Shown here piece after piece: positions 1 through 9,500 of a stretch of DNA of 64,000 nucleotides; positions within the stretch are counted from its first letter, which is position 1; every line of letters begins with the position of its first letter. A program made the translations under genes and the position numbers. Under the pieces are notes generated by a model. That model was not told the origin of the DNA. It worked only from the letters and a program-made list of their open reading frames with translations, and did not search any database. Origin of the DNA: an uncultured bacterium (lineage in GTDB: Bacteria; Hydrothermota; Tepidihabitantia; Tepidihabitantales; DTDR01); the NCBI GenBank assembly GCA_938040315.1, contig CALHQW010000007.1:16902-80901 (forward strand), in the 5' to 3' direction.

Positions 1-705
1 TTATACTATGCTCTTACCACATTAGTTAAATTAATTGCTCCAATAATGCCCTTTTTGTCGGAAGAGATTTATCAAAATTTAGTTGTAAAAGTTTATGAGA
101 ATGTTGAAAAAAGTGTTCACCTTACTGATTTTCCTCAAATTCAAGAAGATTTGATTGATAAAGATATTGAAGAAAAGATGGAATTATGTCGGAAATTAGT
201 TTTTCTGGGAAGAGCCGCCCGTGAAAAAGCGAAGATAAAAATTCGGCAACCCTTAAAAAAAATAATCTTTTTAAATGTTCCTTACAAAGAAAAATTGAAT
301 GATTTTATATTTTTGATAAAGGATGAGTTAAATATTAAAGAAATTATTTTTAATGAAGGAAAAGATATTGGTAAAAATTTTGTACGTGTGGAGGAGAATA
401 ATCTAGTTGCTATGTTAGATATTAGTTTAGACGAAGATTTATTATGGGAAGGATTTTTAAGAGAATTCATTCATCGGATACAAATTTTAAGAAAAGAGGC
501 GAAGTTTGATATTACTGACCGAATTATTTTGGGATATCAGGCAGATAAAAAAATTGAAGAAATTTTAGATAAAAATATGGAATATATTAAAACTGAAATT
601 TTGGCTGAAGAAATTAGAAAAGAAATTTTGGAAACTAAAGATATTGAAGAGAAGATAGAAATAAATAATCACAAAATTTTGGTAAGTTTAAAAAGGAAGA
701 TTTGA
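1..705 (+). CDS. ileS: Isoleucyl-tRNA synthetase, C-terminal part
   Basis: The reading frame is open from base 1, so this is the 3' end of a gene that starts upstream. The roughly 234 residues match the anticodon-binding and C-terminal region of class Ia isoleucyl-tRNA synthetase: the helix reading LIAPIMPFLSEEIYQNL, then GRAAREKAKIKIRQPLKK, both typical of IleRS/ValRS anticodon domains. IleRS is a cytoplasmic enzyme that charges tRNA-Ile. No C-terminal zinc-finger cysteines are visible before the stop, as in shorter eukaryote-like IleRS forms. The catalytic half is outside the window. The next gene begins 3 bases later, so an operon is likely. Confidence 0.88.
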   Translation, partial: LYYALTTLVKLIAPIMPFLSEEIYQNLVVKVYENVEKSVHLTDFPQIQEDLIDKDIEEKMELCRKLVFLGRAAREKAKIKIRQPLKKIIFLNVPYKEKLNDFIFLIKDELNIKEIIFNEGKDIGKNFVRVEENNLVAMLDISLDEDLLWEGFLREFIHRIQILRKEAKFDITDRIILGYQADKKIEEILDKNMEYIKTEILAEEIRKEILETKDIEEKIEINNHKILVSLKRKI

Positions 706-708
706 TTT

Positions 709-1086
709 ATGGATAAAAAAACGCTAAAAAAATTCCAAGAGTTGTTAATAAAAGAAAAGGAGAAATTATTAAAAGGGAAAGTTCATATTGACGAGATTCT
801 TAAAAAAAGTTCTAAAGACGCAACGGGCGAGCTTTCTACCTATCGGACTCATATTGCTGATTTAGGAAGCGATACCTACCAAAAAGAAATAGCTGCTTAC
901 TTAACAACTCAAGAAACCCAGATATTGATGAAAATTGATAAAGCCTTAAGAAAGATAGAAGAAGGTAGTTATGGTAAATGTGAGAGATGTGATAAAGAAA
1001 TCGGGATACCAAGATTGGAGGCGATACCTTATGCGGAATTTTGTATTGATTGTCAGAAAGAATTAGAAAAACATCACAAAAGATAA
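709..1086 (+). CDS. DksA/TraR family zinc-finger protein
   Basis: This 125-residue protein has an N-terminal helical region (about 1-85) and a C-terminal C4 zinc finger (CERC near residue 92 and CIDC near 114). That is the layout of the DksA/TraR family, whose members bind the RNA polymerase secondary channel and tune rRNA and stress transcription; short versions of unknown role are common beside ileS or lspA. Only 3 bases separate it from ileS. It is shorter than E. coli DksA (151 residues) and lacks the clear DxxDxA tip motif, so a true DksA function is uncertain. Confidence 0.8.
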   Translation: MDKKTLKKFQELLIKEKEKLLKGKVHIDEILKKSSKDATGELSTYRTHIADLGSDTYQKEIAAYLTTQETQILMKIDKALRKIEEGSYGKCERCDKEIGIPRLEAIPYAEFCIDCQKELEKHHKR

Positions 1087-1095
1087 TTCCTTTCA

Positions 1096-1821
1096 ATGAA
1101 AAATTTTTTGTTAATGATTGAATTTGATGGTCATAATTTTTGGGGATGGCAAGAACAAAAAGATAAAAGGACAGTAGCAGGAGAGATAAAAAAGGTTTTA
1201 AAAAAGATTTTCAAAGAAGAAATTAAACTTATTGGTATGGGAAGAACAGATCGTGGAGTTTCGGCTTTAAAATATTTTTGTAACTTTAAAATCTCTTTGA
1301 ACCAAGAAATTCATTTAGAAAATTTTAAAAAAAGGATGAACTTTCTTTTGCCTTCCGAAATCTATGTTAAAGAAATAAAAGAAGTTCCTTTAGATTTTAA
1401 TTCTCGTTACGCAGTTAAAAGAAAGACTTACTGCTATTTTGTTACGACAGAAATTTCTCCTGTGAAAAGATATTTTTTTTGGGAGATACCCAAAGCGATA
1501 GACATTAAAAAAATGATAGAAGCTAGCAAACTTTTTTTGGGAGAAAAAGATTTTAGTAAATTTTGTTATTACCATGGAAAAGGAATTTGTCGAGTCGAAG
1601 AGATTAAAATAATTAAAAAAAATAAAGAAATAATTTTTAAAATTACGGGCAACAGGTTCTTATACAAGATGGTAAGAAGAATCGTAGGTGCTTTGATTGA
1701 TGTAGGTATTAATAAAAGAGAAATAAAAGATATTGAAAAAGCTTTAGTAGGTGAGCATCATTCATCTTTAACAACTGCGCCGGCAAAAGGTTTAATTCTT
1801 TATGATTGTGAAATTGGTTGA
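1096..1821 (+). CDS. truA: tRNA pseudouridine(38-40) synthase TruA
   Basis: This 241-residue TruA family protein isomerises uridines 38-40 in the anticodon arm of tRNAs. The catalytic aspartate lies in GRTDRGVSAL (about residues 49-58), and the family motif GNRFLYKMVRRIVGAL is near residue 186. Length is typical. It starts 9 bases after the zinc-finger gene and ends just before a tRNA gene array, so it probably closes the ileS operon. Confidence 0.95.
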   Translation: MKNFLLMIEFDGHNFWGWQEQKDKRTVAGEIKKVLKKIFKEEIKLIGMGRTDRGVSALKYFCNFKISLNQEIHLENFKKRMNFLLPSEIYVKEIKEVPLDFNSRYAVKRKTYCYFVTTEISPVKRYFFWEIPKAIDIKKMIEASKLFLGEKDFSKFCYYHGKGICRVEEIKIIKKNKEIIFKITGNRFLYKMVRRIVGALIDVGINKREIKDIEKALVGEHHSSLTTAPAKGLILYDCEIG

Positions 1822-1834
1822 AGTTAAAAAATTT

Positions 1835-1863
1835 TTGACAATTAGGAAAAATTTAGTTATATT
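1835..1863 (+). promoter_or_regulatory. Promoter of the tRNA array
   Basis: TTGACA at 1835-1840 and TATATT at 1858-1863 are separated by 17 bases, a close match to a sigma70-type promoter. A start about 7 bases downstream (near 1870) would lie 8 bases before the first tRNA. Confidence 0.7.
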
Positions 1864-1877
1864 TATTAAAAAGATAA

Positions 1878-1949
1878 GCCGGCATAGCTCAGTGGTAGAG
1901 CAGAGGTTTTGTAAACCTCAGGTCGGGGGTTCGAATCCCTCTGTCGGCT
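1878..1949 (+). tRNA. tRNA-Thr (anticodon TGT)
   Basis: The acceptor stem GCCGGCA pairs with TGTCGGC (one G-U). The D arm AGCTC...GAGC is present, the anticodon stem GAGGT/ACCTC carries loop TTTGTAA (anticodon TGT), and the T loop is TTCGAAT. No CCA is encoded. First gene of a three-tRNA run. Confidence 0.95.
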
Positions 1950-1957
1950 TAAGAGAT

Positions 1958-2041
1958 GGGCAGGTACCCAAGTGGCCAAAGGGGGCAGACTGTAAATCTG
2001 CTGGCGTGATGCCTTCGGAGGTTCGAATCCTTCCCTGCCCA
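1958..2041 (+). tRNA. tRNA-Tyr (anticodon GTA)
   Basis: This class II tRNA has a long variable arm. Acceptor GGGCAGG pairs with CCTGCCC, the anticodon stem CAGA/TCTG carries loop CTGTAAA (anticodon GTA), and the T loop is TTCGAAT. It lies 8 bases after tRNA-Thr. No CCA is encoded. Confidence 0.95.
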
Positions 2042-2049
2042 ATAGAAAA

Positions 2050-2121
2050 GCGGGTGTGGCGCAACGGTAGCGCAACGGCCTTCCAAGCCGTTGGTTGCGG
2101 GTTCGAATCCCGTCACCCGCT
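2050..2121 (+). tRNA. tRNA-Gly (anticodon TCC)
   Basis: Acceptor GCGGGTG pairs with CACCCGC. The anticodon stem ACGGC/GCCGT holds loop CTTCCAA (anticodon TCC), and the T loop is TTCGAAT. It lies 8 bases after tRNA-Tyr and no CCA is encoded. Confidence 0.95.
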
Positions 2122-2136
2122 TTTTAATAAATAATA

Positions 2137-2164
2137 TTGATTTTAAAAAATTATTTGTTATAAT
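2137..2164 (+). promoter_or_regulatory. Promoter of the tRNA-Thr/tuf operon
   Basis: TTGATT at 2137-2142 and TATAAT at 2159-2164 are 16 bases apart. The predicted start near 2171 is about 8 bases before tRNA-Thr(GGT), so this promoter probably drives the long tuf-secE-rpoBC unit. Confidence 0.7.
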
Positions 2165-2178
2165 TTAAACTTAATTTT

Positions 2179-2251
2179 GCCCATGTAGCTCAGGCGGTAG
2201 AGCACACCTTTGGTAAGGGTGTGGTCGCCGGTTCGAGTCCGGCCATGGGCT
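2179..2251 (+). tRNA. tRNA-Thr (anticodon GGT)
   Basis: Acceptor GCCCATG pairs with CATGGGC. The anticodon stem CACCT/GGGTG has loop TTGGTAA (anticodon GGT), and the T loop is TTCGAGT. It stands 59 bases ahead of tuf under its own promoter, a tRNA-tuf order also known in other bacteria. Confidence 0.95.
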
Positions 2252-2310
2252 TGAAAAATTTAAAATTTTAGTTAAAATTTATTTAATAAAAATAAATTGG
2301 AGGAAAAAAT

Positions 2311-3510
2311 ATGGCAAAACAAAAATTTGAAAGAAAAAAGCCACATGTAAATATTGGTACAATTGGTCATGTAGATCACGGTAAAACTACCTTAACAGCA
2401 GCGATAACTTTGGTGCTAGAGAAAAAAGGATTAGCCAAATATACTCCTTATGATCAAATTGATAAAGCACCTGAGGAAAAAGCAAGAGGTTTAACAATCC
2501 AATTGGCTCATATTGAGTATGAAAGTGAAAAAAGACATTATGCCCATATTGATTGTCCTGGTCATGCTGATTATATTAAAAATATGATTACTGGTGCTGC
2601 GCAAATGGATGGAGCAATTTTAGTTGTGTCTGCACCTGATGGTCCTCAACCACAAACACGGGAACACGTATTATTAGCACGCCAAGTGAATGTCCCGGCG
2701 ATGGTGGTATTTTTAAATAAAATCGATATGATGAATGATCCTGACTTAATTGAACTGGTAGAACTGGAGGTTAGGGATATTCTTTCTAAATATGAATATC
2801 CTGGCGATAAAATACCTTTTATCAAAGGTAGCGCTTTAAAAATTTTGGAATGTGGATGTGGTAAAGAAGATTGTCAATGGTGTGGTGCAGTTTGGCAATT
2901 AATGAAAGCGGTTGATGAATATATTCCTGAACCGATAAGAGAGTTAGATAAACCTTTTCTAATGCCGGTAGAAGATGTCTTTTCAATTACTGGTCGAGGT
3001 ACAGTAGTCACAGGAAAAGTTGAAAGAGGAAAAATCAGACCTGGTGAAGAAGTAGAACTTATTGGTTTTGGTACTCATATTAAAACAGTAGCTGTTAGTA
3101 TTGAGATGTTTAGAAAAATATTGGATGAAGGTGTAGCCGGAGATAATATTGGTATTCTTTTAAGAGGAGTAGAAAAAGATCAAGCAATGCGTGGAATGGT
3201 AGTAGCCGCTGTGGGCTCTATTAAACCTCATAAAAGATTTCAAGCACAAGTTTATGTATTGAAAAAGGAAGAAGGAGGAAGACATACACCATTTTTTAGT
3301 GGTTATCGACCCCAGTTTTACATTCGAACAACGGATGTTACTGGAACAGTAAAATTACCTGAAGGGGTGGAAATGGTAATGCCTGGAGATAATGTAAACT
3401 TAGAAGTAGAATTAATTAGTGAAGTAGCGTTAGAAGAAGGTTCTCGTTTCGCAATTCGTGAAGGTGGAAAAACAGTCGGTGCCGGTGTGGTGACAAAGAT
3501 TCTTGAGTAA
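2311..3510 (+). CDS. tuf: Elongation factor Tu
   Basis: This 399-residue GTPase delivers aminoacyl-tRNA to the ribosome. The P-loop GHVDHGKT is at residues 19-26, followed by switch [18 protein letters not shown] and the guanine-specificity motif NKID. Domains 2 and 3 follow, ending in [19 protein letters not shown]. The start has a GGAGG site. One oddity lies between the G domain and domain 2: a four-cysteine insertion C181-G-C183-x4-C188-x2-C191, absent from E. coli and Thermus EF-Tu and resembling a zinc knuckle. The gene heads a block leading to rpmG, secE and nusG. Confidence 0.98.
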   Translation: MAKQKFERKKPHVNIGTIGHVDHGKTTLTAAITLVLEKKGLAKYTPYDQIDKAPEEKARGLTIQLAHIEYESEKRHYAHIDCPGHADYIKNMITGAAQMDGAILVVSAPDGPQPQTREHVLLARQVNVPAMVVFLNKIDMMNDPDLIELVELEVRDILSKYEYPGDKIPFIKGSALKILECGCGKEDCQWCGAVWQLMKAVDEYIPEPIRELDKPFLMPVEDVFSITGRGTVVTGKVERGKIRPGEEVELIGFGTHIKTVAVSIEMFRKILDEGVAGDNIGILLRGVEKDQAMRGMVVAAVGSIKPHKRFQAQVYVLKKEEGGRHTPFFSGYRPQFYIRTTDVTGTVKLPEGVEMVMPGDNVNLEVELISEVALEEGSRFAIREGGKTVGAGVVTKILE

Positions 3511-3513
3511 AAA

Positions 3514-3660
3514 ATGCGGGTTTTTATTCATTTATCTTGTACTGAATGTAAAAGAAAAAATTATCAGACTACTAAAAATAAAAATAAACAAGAAAAACTA
3601 GAGTTAAGAAAATATTGTAAATTTTGTAGAAAACATACGATACATAAAGAAACCAAATAG
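3514..3660 (+). CDS. rpmG: 50S ribosomal protein L33
   Basis: A short ORF of 48 codons between tuf and tRNA-Trp. It begins [22 protein letters not shown] and ends with [16 protein letters not shown]. Two CxxC pairs (C9/C12 and C35/C38) make it the zinc-binding form of L33, a large-subunit protein near the E site. It starts 3 bases after the tuf stop and lacks a strong ribosome binding site, so translation is probably coupled to tuf. Its TAG stop overlaps the first two bases of tRNA-Trp. Confidence 0.95.
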   Translation: MRVFIHLSCTECKRKNYQTTKNKNKQEKLELRKYCKFCRKHTIHKETK

Positions 3661-3731
3661 GCCAGTAGCTCGAACGGTAGAGCACCGGACTCCAAATCCG
3701 GGGGATGGGGGTTCAAATCCCTCCTGGCCTG
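3659..3731 (+). tRNA. tRNA-Trp (anticodon CCA)
   Basis: Acceptor AGGCCAG pairs with CTGGCCT in seven Watson-Crick pairs. The anticodon stem CCGGA/TCCGG holds loop CTCCAAA (anticodon CCA), and the T loop is TTCAAAT. The first two bases (AG) are also the last two of the rpmG stop codon, so tRNA 5' processing would cut the mRNA within that stop. A tRNA-Trp just before secE is a common arrangement. Confidence 0.95.
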
Positions 3732-3744
3732 TTTAATGTTTTAA

Positions 3745-3939
3745 ATGAAAAATTTGGTAATTAAAGTGAAAAATTTTCTAGTAGATGTGAAAAATGAATT
3801 AAAGAAGGTGTCGTGGTCTTCTCGGAAAGAACTTTTTCAAACTACTTTATTAGTAATTATTTTATCTTTCCTTTTATCTTTGTTTATTGGTTTTTGGGAT
3901 TTTATATTTTCACGGATTTTAAAATTAATTATAAAATGA
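3745..3939 (+). CDS. secE: Preprotein translocase subunit SecE
   Basis: This 64-residue single-TM protein has the SecE signature VKNELKKVSWSSRKEL (about 15-30) followed by one hydrophobic helix (about 33-55). SecE clamps the SecY channel of the inner-membrane translocon. It is the short single-TM form usual outside enterobacteria. The stop overlaps the nusG start (ATGA). The secE-nusG-rplK order supports the call. Confidence 0.95.
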   Translation: MKNLVIKVKNFLVDVKNELKKVSWSSRKELFQTTLLVIILSFLLSLFIGFWDFIFSRILKLIIK

Positions 3940-4502
3940 AAAAATTTTACATTGTTCGTACTCGTACAGGTAGAGAAAAAAAGGTAAAAGAAATGTTAGA
4001 AAAACTGATTATTGAAGAAGAAAAACAAGATTTATTTGGAAGAATTATTGTGCCAACAAAAAAAACTGCTCGATGGTATAAAAAGAAAACCAAAAAATCA
4101 GGAAAAAAAGAAGATAATGAGTACCAAATGATTGAAGAAGAAAGAAAACTTTATCCGGGTTATATTGTGGTGGAAATGGAAGAAAATAATGAAGAGGCTA
4201 TCAAATTAGTTACTTCTGTTCCCGGAATTAGTCATTTTTTAGGAGTAAAAAATAAACCAACTCCCCTCTCAGAAGAGGAGATGAAAATGATAGAAGAGAT
4301 TGAGAAGGAAAAAGACACTTCGCTTCCCGAAATTCCTTTTTCTCGCGGCGACCATGTGCGAGTGATTAAAGGTCCTTTTGCGGGATTTAGTGGTACGGTT
4401 GAAGAAATATATCCTGATAGAAGAAGAATTAAAATGACCGTAACGATTTTTGGCCGAATGACTCCCATAGAAATAGATTTTTTTGAGGTAGAAAAAATTT
4501 AA
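3936..4502 (+). CDS. nusG: Transcription termination/antitermination protein NusG
   Basis: This 188-residue protein starts at the ATG at 3936, which overlaps the secE stop; an in-frame extension back to 3813 is the secE region and was rejected. The N-terminal NGN domain (MKKFYIVRTRTGREKKV to PGYIVVEM) contacts RNA polymerase. The C-terminal KOW domain (FSRGDHVRVIKGPFAGFSG, about 130-185) binds Rho or S10. A lysine-rich insert of about 25 residues (near 45-70) interrupts the NGN domain before PGYIVV. It is expected to act on the downstream ribosomal and rpo transcripts. Confidence 0.95.
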   Translation: MKKFYIVRTRTGREKKVKEMLEKLIIEEEKQDLFGRIIVPTKKTARWYKKKTKKSGKKEDNEYQMIEEERKLYPGYIVVEMEENNEEAIKLVTSVPGISHFLGVKNKPTPLSEEEMKMIEEIEKEKDTSLPEIPFSRGDHVRVIKGPFAGFSGTVEEIYPDRRRIKMTVTIFGRMTPIEIDFFEVEKI

Positions 4503-4518
4503 AATGAGGAGATAAATA

Positions 4519-4950
4519 ATGGCAAAGAAAGAAATTGCTAAAGTAAAATTACAAATTCCTGCTGGTCAAGCTACCCCTGCTCCGCCAGTAGGACCAGCTT
4601 TAGGGCAGCATGGAGTAAATATTATGGAATTCTGCAAGCAATTTAATGCCCGAACAAAAAATGAGCCAACGGGGATTATTATTCCGGTAGTGGTGACCAT
4701 TTATTCCGATAAAAGTTTTACTTTTGTTACTAAAAGTCCGCCAGCGTCTGTACTTTTAAAACAGGCAGCTGGATTAGCGAAAGGTTCAAGTGCTCCTAAC
4801 CAAATTAAAGTAGGAAAAATCACAAAAACCCAATTACGAGAAATAGCAGAAAAGAAATTAAAAGATCTTAATACTAATGATATTGAAGCAGCGATGAGAA
4901 TTATTGAAGGTACGGCTAAACAAATGGGTATTACAATTGTGGAGGATTGA
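4519..4950 (+). CDS. rplK: 50S ribosomal protein L11
   Basis: This 143-residue L11 has the proline-rich N-terminal motif [20 protein letters not shown] (about 20-40, the thiostrepton-region domain) and a C-terminal 23S rRNA-binding domain ending [10 protein letters not shown]. It sits at the ribosomal GTPase centre. A GAGGAG site precedes the ATG. It is followed directly by rplA, as in most bacteria. Confidence 0.97.
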   Translation: MAKKEIAKVKLQIPAGQATPAPPVGPALGQHGVNIMEFCKQFNARTKNEPTGIIIPVVVTIYSDKSFTFVTKSPPASVLLKQAAGLAKGSSAPNQIKVGKITKTQLREIAEKKLKDLNTNDIEAAMRIIEGTAKQMGITIVED

Positions 4951-4952
4951 GA

Positions 4953-5663
4953 ATGAAAAGGAGTAAAAGATATCGCTTTATAAGTGCTAAAATAGATAAA
5001 TCTAAAGTATATTCTTTGGATGAAGGATTAAATTTGTTAAAGGAAACTTCTAATGCGAAATTTACTGAGTCAGTTGATATTGCTATTAAATTAGGAATTG
5101 ACCCCAAAAGAACGGATCAATTAGTGAAGGGAAGTGTAATTTTACCTTACGGCACGGGTAAGGAAGTTAAAGTGTTAGTATTAACAAAAGGTGAGAAAGA
5201 AAAAGAAGCCAAAGAGGCTCAGGCTGATTACGTAGGGTTAGAAGAATATGTGGAAAAAATAAAAGAAGGTTGGCTGGATTTTGATGTGATTGTGGCCACT
5301 CCCGACGTAATGCCAGAAGTGGGAAAATTGGGTAAAATTTTAGGACCAAAAGGTTTGATGCCTTCACCCAAAACAGGTACTGTTACTTTTGATGTGGCAA
5401 ATGCTGTAAAAAGTTTAAAAACAGGAAAGATTCAATATAAAACTGATAAAACAGGAAATATTCATGCTCGAATCGGAAGGGTAGATTTTGAAAAAGAAAA
5501 ATTAAAGAAGAACATTATTGTTTTTGTTAGTGAAATATTAAAAGAGAAACCAGCAGGTACAAAAGGTCAATATTTAAAATCTGTTACAATTTCTTCCACA
5601 ATGGGTCCAGGAATAAAATTAGATATCAAAGAATTACAAGAATTAGCAAGAAAGGAATTGTAA
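4953..5663 (+). CDS. rplA: 50S ribosomal protein L1
   Basis: This 236-residue L1 begins at the ATG at 4953, 7 bases after a GGAGG at 4941-4945; a TTG two codons upstream is less likely. Family motifs are [37 protein letters not shown] and [12 protein letters not shown]1 forms the mobile stalk at the E site and in many bacteria also represses its own operon by binding the mRNA. The gap to rplK is only 2 bases. Confidence 0.97.
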   Translation: MKRSKRYRFISAKIDKSKVYSLDEGLNLLKETSNAKFTESVDIAIKLGIDPKRTDQLVKGSVILPYGTGKEVKVLVLTKGEKEKEAKEAQADYVGLEEYVEKIKEGWLDFDVIVATPDVMPEVGKLGKILGPKGLMPSPKTGTVTFDVANAVKSLKTGKIQYKTDKTGNIHARIGRVDFEKEKLKKNIIVFVSEILKEKPAGTKGQYLKSVTISSTMGPGIKLDIKELQELARKEL

Positions 5664-5666
5664 AAT

Positions 5667-6173
5667 ATGATTAAAGAAGAAAAAATAAGCAAAATAAAAA
5701 ATTTGAAAGAAATTTTGCAAAATACCAAAGGAATATATTTTGTAGATTTTACAAATATTCCTGCCAATGAACTTGCTAAAATTAGAATTCGTTTCAGAGA
5801 AGAAAAAATAAAAATGATGGTGATTAAAAATAATTTGTGTGAACTTGCTCTTCGGGAATTAAATTATCCTAAAGAAATAGAAAATTTTCTTACTGGACCC
5901 ACTGCAATAGTTGTTTCGCATGATGAACCAACTAAGATTGCTAAATTAATTAAAGAATTGAAATTTTTAAAATTTAAAGGTTCATTTATTGAAAATAAAA
6001 TTTTTTATGATAAAGATTTTGAATTCTTAGCAAGTATTCCTAGCAAAGAAGAATTATATTCACAAGTTTTTAGTTGTATTTTATCGCCAATTTTTGAATT
6101 TGCTTTTGTTTTAGAAAACAAGTTTAAAGAGTTGCTATTTATTTTAGAAACTTTTAAAAATAAAAAAACTTAA
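5667..6173 (+). CDS. rplJ: 50S ribosomal protein L10
   Basis: This 168-residue L10 has the N-terminal RNA-binding domain (KGIYFVDFTNIPANELAKIR near residue 19; KNNLCELAL; FLTGPTAIVV) and a C-terminal helix that anchors L7/L12 dimers. It forms the base of the L12 stalk. It starts 3 bases after rplA and is followed by rplL. There is no separate L10 leader of the E. coli type because the genes are nearly abutting. Confidence 0.95.
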   Translation: MIKEEKISKIKNLKEILQNTKGIYFVDFTNIPANELAKIRIRFREEKIKMMVIKNNLCELALRELNYPKEIENFLTGPTAIVVSHDEPTKIAKLIKELKFLKFKGSFIENKIFYDKDFEFLASIPSKEELYSQVFSCILSPIFEFAFVLENKFKELLFILETFKNKKT

Positions 6174-6183
6174 GGAGGTTAAT

Positions 6184-6567
6184 ATGTCATCAAAAATTGA
6201 TGAATTGATTAACATTATTGAAAATTTAACATTAATGGAGCTTACTGAGTTAGTGCAAAAGTTAAAAGATAAGTTTGGAATTACTCAAACTGCTTTTACA
6301 GTACCAACAGCTGGTACCATTCAACCAAGTACTTCGCCCGAAACAAAAGAAGAAAAAACTGAATTTACAGTTATTTTAACATCCGTAGGTGATAAAAAAA
6401 TTCAAGTGCTTAAAGAATTACGTGCTTTAACGAATTTAGGACTTAAAGAAGCGAAAGATATAATTGATAATGTTCCTAGCGTAATAAAAGAGAAAATCTC
6501 TAAAGAGGAAGCAGAAAAGATTAAAACTAAATTGGAAGAAGTAGGGGCAAAAGTAGAAATAAAATGA
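6184..6567 (+). CDS. rplL: 50S ribosomal protein L7/L12
   Basis: This 127-residue L12 has an N-terminal dimerisation helix pair (LTLMELTELVQKLKDKFGI), a flexible hinge (about 42-58, rich in T, P and S) and the C-terminal factor-binding domain (EFTVILTSVGDKKIQVLKEL; LTNLGLKEAKDIIDNVP). A strong AAGGAGG site lies 4-10 bases before the ATG, consistent with a need for several copies per ribosome. Its stop overlaps rpoB (ATGA). Confidence 0.97.
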   Translation: MSSKIDELINIIENLTLMELTELVQKLKDKFGITQTAFTVPTAGTIQPSTSPETKEEKTEFTVILTSVGDKKIQVLKELRALTNLGLKEAKDIIDNVPSVIKEKISKEEAEKIKTKLEEVGAKVEIK

Positions 6568-9500
6568 AAAAAATAGATTTTACAAAATTTAAACATTCTT
6601 TGGAAATTCCTCCTTTAATTTCTATTCAGTTAGAATCTTATCATAACTTTTTCCAATTTAATAAACCGCCAGAAAAAAGAGAGGAAATTGGGTTACAAAA
6701 AATTTTTAAAGAAATTTTCCCTATTGTTGATATTCATAAACGTTTCATTTTAGATTTTGTGAAATACGAAATAAAAGAGCCCCGCTATTCGCCGGAAGAA
6801 GCTTTGCAGAAAGGTTTAACTTACGATGCACATTTTTATGTAACTTTTCGTTTTATCAAAGGCACACCAGTTAAAGGAGAAAAAGAATTTAAAATTAAAG
6901 ATATTATCGAACAAGATGTTTATCTATTTGATTTACCTTTAATGACAAAAGAGGGAACCTTTATTGTAAATGGTAATGAGCGAGTTGTGGTAAATCAATT
7001 ACACCGAGCTCCAGGAGTTTATTTAATTAGAGAAAAAAATGAATATTCGTTATTATTAGTTCCTCTTAGAGGTGCTTGGTTTGAGATGGTGATTTCCGGC
7101 GACAACGATTTTTCAGTTTTGCTAGACCGGAAAAAAAGATTTCCTTTATTTCTTTTTCTTCAAGCTTTAGGATATTCACCTGAGGAAGCATTAGAAAAAA
7201 TCTATTCTGATATGATAATAGAAAAAGAGATTGAAGTGGGAGATATGATTGTTAAAAAAACAGATTTTGAAGTAATTTCTATGGGTGAGATTGTGACAGA
7301 AGGAATTTTAGAATTTTTACAAAAACAAGGGTATACAAGATTAAAATGTTTAAAAAAGGATGCGCCAGGAATAAAAGTAATTCATAATATCTTAAAATCT
7401 CACTCTTTTATTGACGAAAATGAAGCTGTGGAAAGAATTTTTAAAAAACTTCGTGGAGTGGAACCTACTCAACTTCACTTAGCAAAAAATCTTATCGAAG
7501 GCGCTTTATTTGATATTGCCCGATTTGATTTAGGAAAATGTGGTCGCTTTCGTTTAAATCAAATTTTTAACGAAAATTTACCTTTAGAAAAAACTAATTT
7601 TGAAAAAGAAGAACTTTTTAAATTAATTCGACGTCTTTTAGAATTTTATGAAAGACAAATTCCTCCTGACGATGTGGATCATTTAGCATCAAGGCGAGTT
7701 CGTTCTGTAGGAGAACTTTTAGAACCCTATTTTCGTAATGCATTTATAATTCTTGTTAACCAAATAAAAGAAAAAATTTCTCAGATAGGGGTTAATAAGA
7801 TAACTTCTTTAAGAGAATTGATTCAAGGGAAGGTTATTGAAAGTCAAATATTGAAATTTTTTACTCAAAATCCTTTATGTCAATATATGGAACAAGTAAA
7901 TCCTTTATCTTCTTTGATTCATAAAAGACGAGTTTCTGCATTAGGCCCTGGAGGATTAACAAAAGAAACCGCTGGATTTGAAGTGCGCGATGTCCATTAT
8001 TCTCATTATGGTAGAATTTGCCCCATAGAAACCCCAGAAGGTGCCAATATTGGTTTAATTAATACGATAGCAACTTATAGCAAAATTAACGAATTTGGTT
8101 TTATTACCACTCCTTATTGGCGTGTTAAAAACGGAATAGTAACAAAAGAGATTGTTTATTTAGCACCTTATGAAGAAGAAAATTATAAAATCGCTCAATT
8201 TACAACTCCTTTGGATGAGGAAAGAAAAATTATTAGCAAAGAAGTGTTAGTGAGATATCAAGGTGATGTGATTACTGTACCTCGAGAGGAAGTAGAGTTT
8301 ATGGATGTTTCACCTAAACAACTTTTTTCGCCATCAACTGTCATGATTCCTTTTTTAGAACATAATGATGCTGATCGCGCATTAATGGGAGCTAATATGC
8401 AAAGACAAGCTGTTCCTTTGTTGAAACCAGAAAAACCATTAGTTGCCACTGGTGTAGAGGAACAATGGGCAAAAGAAACAGGAGCGATAATAATTGCTGA
8501 AGAAGATGGAGAAGTAATAAAAGTTGATGCTGAGAGGATATTGATAAAAACAATGAAAGGTTTAAAGGAATATCGGTTAAAGAAGTTTAAAAAAACAAAT
8601 CAATATACGTGTTATAATCAAATTCCTAAAGTAAAAAAAGGAATGAAAATAAAAAAGGGCGATCTGTTGGCAGACGGACCTTGTACTGATGATGGGCAAT
8701 TAGCCTTAGGAAGAAATATTTTAGTGGCGTTTTTGCCTTGGCGAGGTTATAACTATGAAGATGCAATTGTGATTTCAGAAAATCTTTTGAAAGATGATGT
8801 ATTTACTTCTATTCAAATATTAGAATTCGATATTCAAGCAAGAGAGACAAAATTAGGACCTGAAGAAATTACTCGAGATATTCCGGGAGCAACCGAGGAA
8901 GATTTAGCACATTTAGATAAATTTGGAATAGTAAGAATTGGAACGGAAGTTGCTCCAGGAGATATTCTTGTAGGAAGAATTACTCCACGGGGAGAAACTG
9001 AGTTCATGCCAGAAGAAAAATTATTAAGAGCAATTTTTGGTGAAAAAGCAGCAAATGTACGCGATACTTCTTTAAGAGTAGAGCCCGGTGTTTATGGTAC
9101 TGTCATTGATGTCCAAATTTTTTCTCGTAAAACAGACGATCCTTTAGCCAAAGAGATATTTAAAAGAAGAGAAGAAGAAATAGAAAAAAGGTTTAATGAA
9201 AAAAAGAACTTTCTTATTGAAGAAAGAAATGAAAAGTTGAAAAATTTGTTGCTAAATGTGATTGTCTCTAAAAATATTAAAGATAAAAAAAATAAAAGAG
9301 TAATTATAAAAGAAGGTGAAAAAATAACTGAGGATTTTTTTGTTTCTAATAAAATAGATAAGGTTAAACCTGAGGATTTAATTGACTTAGTAAAAAGCGA
9401 GAAAGAAAAAAAAGAAATCGAAGAAATTTTAAAAGAATTTGAAAAAGCTATAAAATTGGTGGAAGAAGAAAGAAAAAATGAGCATGAAAAATTGAAAATG

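Noticed and set aside
1802..2134. Open frames on both strands across the tRNA run (110 and 69 codons)
   Set aside because: They read through three tRNA genes whose stems are complete; the predicted peptides are translations of tRNA sequence.
3813..3935. Longer N-terminus for NusG
   Set aside because: The extension is the secE region in another frame; the ATG at 3936 gives the family start MKKFYIVRTRTGREKK.
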